From Candidatus Nanopelagicales bacterium (GTDB lineage Bacteria > Actinomycetota > Actinomycetes > S36-B12): a stretch of 64,000 bases of DNA. Position 1 is the first letter of the stretch. Every line of letters starts with the position of its first letter. The stretch is from NCBI GenBank assembly GCA_030827125.1, contig JAURFD010000003.1, positions 1 through 64,000 on the forward strand, read 5' to 3'. The notes under the pieces were generated by a model, which did not search any database, was not told the DNA's origin, and worked only from the letters and a program-made list of their open reading frames with translations. Positions 60,395 to 64,000 of this stretch are shown one piece after another. Both the position numbers and the translations under genes were made by a program.

Positions 60395-61279
60395 CGACAC
60401 GGACGCGGCGAGCACGCGCGAGCGGAAGAGATCTGCGACAAGGTCCGGGTGCTCCATCTGCGCAACGTGACCGCAGTCGGGCACCAGCACGACCTCGGCG
60501 TTGGGGAAAGTGCGCGCCGCACGGCTGGCGGCTCGGGCATCGACGAGCACGTCGTCCTCACCGTAGAGAGCCAGCACCGGACCGGCGTACTGGCTGGCGA
60601 GTTTCCACGGCCGTCGCGGTCCGGCATCGACGAAGGACGCCATGAGCCCGCGCAGTGAGGACAGGAAGGCATCCTGCGCATAGGGCAGCGCATCACGCTG
60701 ACGTACCTCATCGATCAGGGCTTGGCGCACATCGTTGTCCAGTCGACCCGGTTCGGTGAAGCACGCGTCAACGGTGGCCTGCATACGCGCCTCGGCCGGG
60801 ACCTGGGCGTAGCGCTTGACGAGGGCATCGCCGACGCCGGGGATCGCCACCACCGGCAGGTGGGCGTTGCCGCGGCCGACGCGACCATGCGGCATGGCCG
60901 GGGAGATGAGGGTGAGGGACTCGACGAGATCGGGCCGACGACCCGCGATTTGCACACTCACCGCGCCACCGAGGGAGTTGCCCATGAGGTGGACCGGACC
61001 GCCGGGCTGAAGGGCCTTGACGAGCGCAACCACGGCGCGACCGTGGCCCGCGGGGGTGTAGTTGCCATCACGCGGCGGCGGTGAGGCACCGAAGCCGGGC
61101 AGATCGAGAGCCACCAGGTCGAACTCACCTTCGAGATGGCGCATGAGCGCGACCCAATTGAGAGATGAACCCCCCAGTCCGTGGACCATCACCAGCGTCG
61201 GGCGATCGGCGGCCGGGAGCCGCCGCACCATGAGGACGCGCTCTCCCAGATCCCATTCCTGCGCCTCAATCAACGTCAT
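60389..61279 (-). CDS. Alpha/beta hydrolase
   Basis: A 296-residue alpha/beta-hydrolase fold enzyme. Oxyanion region VHGLGGSS, nucleophile elbow LMGNSLGGAV (Ser), acid ALYGEDDVLVD (Asp) and base PDCGHVAQMEHP (His) are all present, so it is catalytically complete. A cap region lies about residues 135-205. Substrate is unknown; esterase/lipase-type or C-C hydrolase are possible. ATG 61279. It is divergent from the TetR gene across about 103 bases, so the TetR protein may regulate it. Mtb has the lipase-like lipV (Rv3203) in the wider region, but orthology is not claimed. Confidence 0.87.
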   Translation of the reverse strand: MTLIEAQEWDLGERVLMVRRLPAADRPTLVMVHGLGGSSLNWVALMRHLEGEFDLVALDLPGFGASPPPRDGNYTPAGHGRAVVALVKALQPGGPVHLMGNSLGGAVSVQIAGRRPDLVESLTLISPAMPHGRVGRGNAHLPVVAIPGVGDALVKRYAQVPAEARMQATVDACFTEPGRLDNDVRQALIDEVRQRDALPYAQDAFLSSLRGLMASFVDAGPRRPWKLASQYAGPVLALYGEDDVLVDARAASRAARTFPNAEVVLVPDCGHVAQMEHPDLVADLFRSRVLAASVSL

Positions 61280-61382
61280 GGCCCCATGAGATCACGCGGT
61301 CCTCGGTCAAGCACGGCGGATCGGCCGGGTGGTCCACGTGCGTTTGGCCCGGCCCGACGTGAGCGACGTCTAGGATGGCGCC

Positions 61383-62030
61383 ATGACCGTGGCTGATGAT
61401 GCGACCGGACGTCGCACCGAGTCGGCCACTCGACTGCCCCGTGAGGAACGCCGGGCCCAGGTGCTCACGGCGGCCCGCGAGGTGTTCGTCGCGCAGGGCT
61501 ACCACACGACCGGCATGGACGACATCGCCGAACGCGCCGGAGTGAGCAAACCGGTTCTGTACCAGCACTTCCCCGGCAAGTTCGACCTCTACCTGGCCCT
61601 GCTCGATGAGGGCATCCGCTCCTTGATCGAGGCGTTGCGTGAGGCGCTGGAGGCCACCACTGACAACAAGCAGCGCGTCCGCGGTGCCGTGTCGGCGTAT
61701 TTCGCCTTCGTCGACGACCCCGACGGCGCCTTCCGCCTGGTCTTCGAAAGCGACCTCACGAATGAAATCGCCGTGCGCGAGCGGGTCGAGGCAGCCGACG
61801 ATGTGTGCTCATCCCTCCTCGGCCAGGTCATCGCCGAGGACACCGATCTGCCCATCAAACAGGCCGAGTTGCTCGCCTCCGGACTGCTGGGCACGGCCGA
61901 GATTGCTGCACGCCGATGGCTGCGTGACGGTGATCGCATCGCCCGCGAGGATGCGGTCGAGTTGATCGCGAGCCTCGGCTGGCGCGGCATTCGCGGGTTC
62001 CCCCTGTCGCACCCCCCGCAGGCGACCTGA
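61383..62030 (+). CDS. TetR-family transcriptional regulator
   Basis: A 215-residue regulator. The N-terminal helix-turn-helix reads REVFVAQGYHTTGMDDIAER and AGVSKPVLYQHFPGK, with a helical ligand-binding C-terminal domain of family length. It matches Mtb Rv3208 in position (TetR followed by DUF3107), in which that gene is a conserved actinobacterial regulator with an unknown ligand. ATG 61383. A possible -10 TAGGAT lies at about 61371. Targets may include its own promoter and the divergent hydrolase. There is no transporter next door. Confidence 0.9.
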   Translation: MTVADDATGRRTESATRLPREERRAQVLTAAREVFVAQGYHTTGMDDIAERAGVSKPVLYQHFPGKFDLYLALLDEGIRSLIEALREALEATTDNKQRVRGAVSAYFAFVDDPDGAFRLVFESDLTNEIAVRERVEAADDVCSSLLGQVIAEDTDLPIKQAELLASGLLGTAEIAARRWLRDGDRIAREDAVELIASLGWRGIRGFPLSHPPQAT

Positions 62031-62071
62031 CCTATCTCGGACTAGCCTGACCACAACGCGAAGGAGGGGCC

Positions 62072-62293
62072 GTGGAGGTCAAGATCGGCGTACAGCAGTC
62101 GGCTCGGGAGATCAGCCTGGAGTCGGACCGCTCGGCAGAGGACATCACCGCGGACGTGCGCGCAGCGCTCGCTGACGGTGGCGTGCTATCCCTCGAGGAC
62201 GACAAGGGACGTCGCGTTCTCGTGCCCGCCGATCGCATCGCCTACGTCGAGATCAGCCCGGCAACGGCGCGACGCGTCGGCTTCGGAAGCTAG
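62072..62293 (+). CDS. DUF3107 family protein
   Basis: A 73-residue small actinobacterial protein, MEVKIGVQQSARE-initial, then a helical region DITADVRAALADGGVLSLEDDKG and the C-terminal motif RRVLVPADRIAYVEIS. This is the DUF3107 type (Mtb Rv3208A, TB9.4). Cytoplasmic; function unknown. GTG 62072 follows a strong AAGGAGGGG. It lies 41 bases after tetR and overlaps the convergent ferritin-like gene by four bases. Confidence 0.9.
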   Translation: MEVKIGVQQSAREISLESDRSAEDITADVRAALADGGVLSLEDDKGRRVLVPADRIAYVEISPATARRVGFGS

Positions 62294-62979
62294 CCGGACA
62301 GGCCCAGGGTCTGCATTCGGCGGGAGCTTTCCGCCGTCACCGCACTCATCAGTGCACCTACGGCCTGCAAGTCCAACCGCCGCTCTGGCGCACCCCCGAC
62401 CTGCCCCATGAGCAAGGCAGTCAACGCATCACGTTCCGCCGCGACATGTTGCGCTTGCGAGATCGCTTCCCCGACCAGGCGCCGACCCCAGAGCGCCAAC
62501 CGGCCACCCACCCGCGGGTCCTGCGCGATGGCGGCACGCACGCGATCCACGACGAAGTCCGACTGCCCGAGGTCCTCACACACATCGAGCACGAGTTCAC
62601 GGGTCTGCGGGTCGAGCGAGTTCGCAATCTCGCGATAGAAGTGCATGCCGATCCCGTCACCGATGTAGGCCTTGACCAGGCCCTCCAGCCAGTCGCTCGG
62701 AGCCGTCATCGCGTGGAACCGATCGAGTGCCGGGCGGAAGGGTGCCATCGCCTCGCTCGGGGCAACGCCCCACTCTTCGAGGCGGTCACGGAGTCGCTGG
62801 AAGTGCCGGAACTCGGCGACCGCCATCTCGGCGAGGTGGACCTCATCATTCGGATCCGGCGCCATCGCCGCATCGCCGGTCAACCGCTCGTACGCCGTCA
62901 ATTCACCACAGGCGAGTACGCCGAGCAGATCGATCACGGCCGCCCGATATCCGGGGTCGTCGAGGGCGTCAGGCTCCAT
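62290..62979 (-). CDS. Ferritin-like fold protein (Rv3210c type)
   Basis: A 229-residue helical protein with a ferritin-like four-helix pattern. ACGELTAYERL and AVAEFRHFQRL (an E-x-x-H) fall on the first helix pair, with later helices FHAMTAPSDWLEGLVKAYIG, DVCEDLGQSDFVVDRVRAAI and AISQAQHVAAERDAL. The carboxylate/His residues are partly kept, so diiron binding is possible, similar to tRNA hydroxylase MiaE-like proteins, but the full set cannot be confirmed by eye. ATG 62979. Mtb Rv3210c occupies the equivalent place between TB9.4 and rhlE. Function is unknown. Confidence 0.8.
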   Translation of the reverse strand: MEPDALDDPGYRAAVIDLLGVLACGELTAYERLTGDAAMAPDPNDEVHLAEMAVAEFRHFQRLRDRLEEWGVAPSEAMAPFRPALDRFHAMTAPSDWLEGLVKAYIGDGIGMHFYREIANSLDPQTRELVLDVCEDLGQSDFVVDRVRAAIAQDPRVGGRLALWGRRLVGEAISQAQHVAAERDALTALLMGQVGGAPERRLDLQAVGALMSAVTAESSRRMQTLGLSG

Positions 62980-63195
62980 GGCGGGCAGGCTAGTGCGTGC
63001 CGAGGACTGCTGGGGAGCCGGTCCGGGGCTCCGAGCAGGTAGACTGCATCACATCACGGGCGCGAACGGCGCCCACGATGCGACGATCCGGCCGGATTGT
63101 CGAGGGGCGTGAGCCCCATCCGCCCCACATCGTGCGTCGGCGCCCCCGGATCACCGGGTGCGGTGCCCGCGGTGAAATTCTTGGAGTACCTCCCT

Positions 63196-64000
63196 ATGTC
63201 CGACCTCGCCCCTACCTTCCTCGAACTCGGCGCCGATCCTGATATCGCGCGCGCCCTGGCCGAATCCGGCATTGAGCGTGCCTTCCCCATCCAAGCGATG
63301 ACGCTGCCCCTAGCCCTCGACGGCAAGGACCTCATCGGCCAGGCCAAGACCGGCACCGGCAAGACCCTCGGCTTTGGCATTCCGCTCCTGCAGCGCGTCA
63401 CCCCGGATTCCACTCCCGGCGCGACGCCGCAGGCACTCGTCGTCGTCCCAACGCGCGAGCTGTGCGTCCAGGTCGCCGGTGACCTGGAACAGGCGGGGTC
63501 GCATCGCGGCATCCGTGTGCTGTCCGTCTACGGCGGCCGCGCGTACGAGCCGCAGATCGAGACGCTCGCCCGCGGAGTCGAGGTGGTCGTCGGCACCCCC
63601 GGGCGCCTCATCGACCTCGCCCAGCGCAAGGCCCTCGACCTGTCTCGCGTGCGCGTTCTGGTCCTCGACGAGGCCGACGAGATGCTCGACATGGGCTTCC
63701 TTCCCGATGTCGAGCGCATCGTGGCGCAACTGCCGGCCGTGCGACAGACCATGCTGTTCTCGGCGACGATGCCCGGCCAGATCGTGGCCCTGGCGCGTCG
63801 CTACATGACCCAGCCCACACACATTCGTGCGAGCGAACCCGGCGATGACCGCGCTACGGTCGATGCGATCGAGCAGCACGTCTGGCGGGCCCATCCGCTC
63901 GACAAGGTGGAGCTCCTCGCGCGCGTCCTGCAGGCCGACGGCCGTGGACTGACCATGGTCTTCACCCGCACCAAGCGCAAGGCGCAGAAGATCGCCGACG
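63196..64000 (+). CDS. DEAD-box RNA helicase, N-terminal part (cut by right edge)
   Basis: The first 268 residues of a DEAD-box helicase. Q motif FPIQAMTLPLALDGKD, Walker A AKTGTGKTLGF, Ia VVPTRELCVQV, Ib TPGRLIDLAQ, motif II LDEADEMLDMGF, motif III FSATMP, and the start of the second RecA domain (TMVFTRTKRKAQ) are all seen. It would remodel structured RNA or ribosome precursors; Mtb RhlE (Rv3211) lies at this spot. ATG 63196 has GGAG 5' of it. A 216-base leader separates it from the divergent ferritin-like gene, and may contain a cold-responsive 5' untranslated region, though no element is identified. The C-terminus is outside the window. Confidence 0.95.
   Translation, partial: MSDLAPTFLELGADPDIARALAESGIERAFPIQAMTLPLALDGKDLIGQAKTGTGKTLGFGIPLLQRVTPDSTPGATPQALVVVPTRELCVQVAGDLEQAGSHRGIRVLSVYGGRAYEPQIETLARGVEVVVGTPGRLIDLAQRKALDLSRVRVLVLDEADEMLDMGFLPDVERIVAQLPAVRQTMLFSATMPGQIVALARRYMTQPTHIRASEPGDDRATVDAIEQHVWRAHPLDKVELLARVLQADGRGLTMVFTRTKRKAQKIAD

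Overview
The window comes from a high-GC actinobacterium. The evidence is the gene content (UvrD2 with a tetracysteine motif and HRDC domain, the AdnAB helicase-nuclease pair, mycoredoxin, MoeZ, DUF3107, DUF5679, UPF0182), the many GTG starts, and a gene order from about 25 to 64 kb that follows the Mycobacterium tuberculosis Rv3193c-Rv3211 block as I remember it. The species cannot be named from the sequence. Both ends are cut inside genes: hrpA on the left and a DEAD-box helicase on the right.

Region 1 (1-7.9 kb) holds the C-terminal part of HrpA, a short-chain dehydrogenase, and a thiamine ABC importer (thiB-thiP-thiQ) behind a TPP riboswitch whose 3' end carries the ribosome binding site. 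Next comes a metallo-beta-lactamase-fold gene split by a 918-base segment. The segment lies exactly inside the HxHxDH metal motif and carries an oppositely oriented membrane-protein gene.

Region 2 (7.9-15.8 kb) is a sulfur-oxidation module with two divergent units. Leftward run a rhodanese-persulfide dioxygenase fusion, a secreted protein I do not recognise, and an ArsR-type regulator. Rightward run DsrE2, TusA, a fused SoeB-SoeC type Fe-S/NrfD membrane subunit, and a SoeA-like molybdopterin enzyme. The likely flow is sulfane sulfur, carried by TusA/DsrE2/rhodanese, to sulfite by the dioxygenase, then to sulfate with electrons passed to quinone. A type II NADH dehydrogenase follows.

Region 3 (17-25 kb) has an acyl-CoA thioesterase, initiator tRNA-Met with a perfect palindromic terminator, a DUF2200 protein, a DMT transporter, PEP carboxylase with a CRP-like site, an MDR oxidoreductase and argininosuccinate synthase.

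Region 4 (25-53 kb) is the conserved actinobacterial block: UPF0182, YlbL-like PDZ/Lon protease, zincin-like protein, a cyclodehydratase-like protein, UvrD2, mycoredoxin, NudC, AdnB, AdnA and MoeZ, with a NUDIX gene, an M20 peptidase, an acyltransferase, a flippase-like protein with a degenerate kinase domain, a CDGSH protein and a PhyH dioxygenase interspersed. The only gene-free stretch over 300 bases (31416-31968) contains a same-strand cluster of DnaA-box-like 9-mers followed by a promoter and a compact hairpin RNA candidate.

Region 5 (52.5-59.5 kb) looks like gamma-glutamylated ethanolamine catabolism: ethanolamine-type permease, glutamine-synthetase-like ligase, aldehyde dehydrogenase, SDR, a class-I-amidotransferase-like gamma-glutamyl hydrolase, and a divergent OxyR-like regulator. 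Region 6 (59.7-64 kb) contains an AIM24-family protein, an alpha/beta hydrolase, a TetR regulator, DUF3107, a ferritin-like protein and the start of the DEAD-box helicase.

Two families of imperfect intergenic palindromes, three copies each, recur near 3' ends of genes. No CRISPR array, transposase, integrase or rRNA gene was seen.
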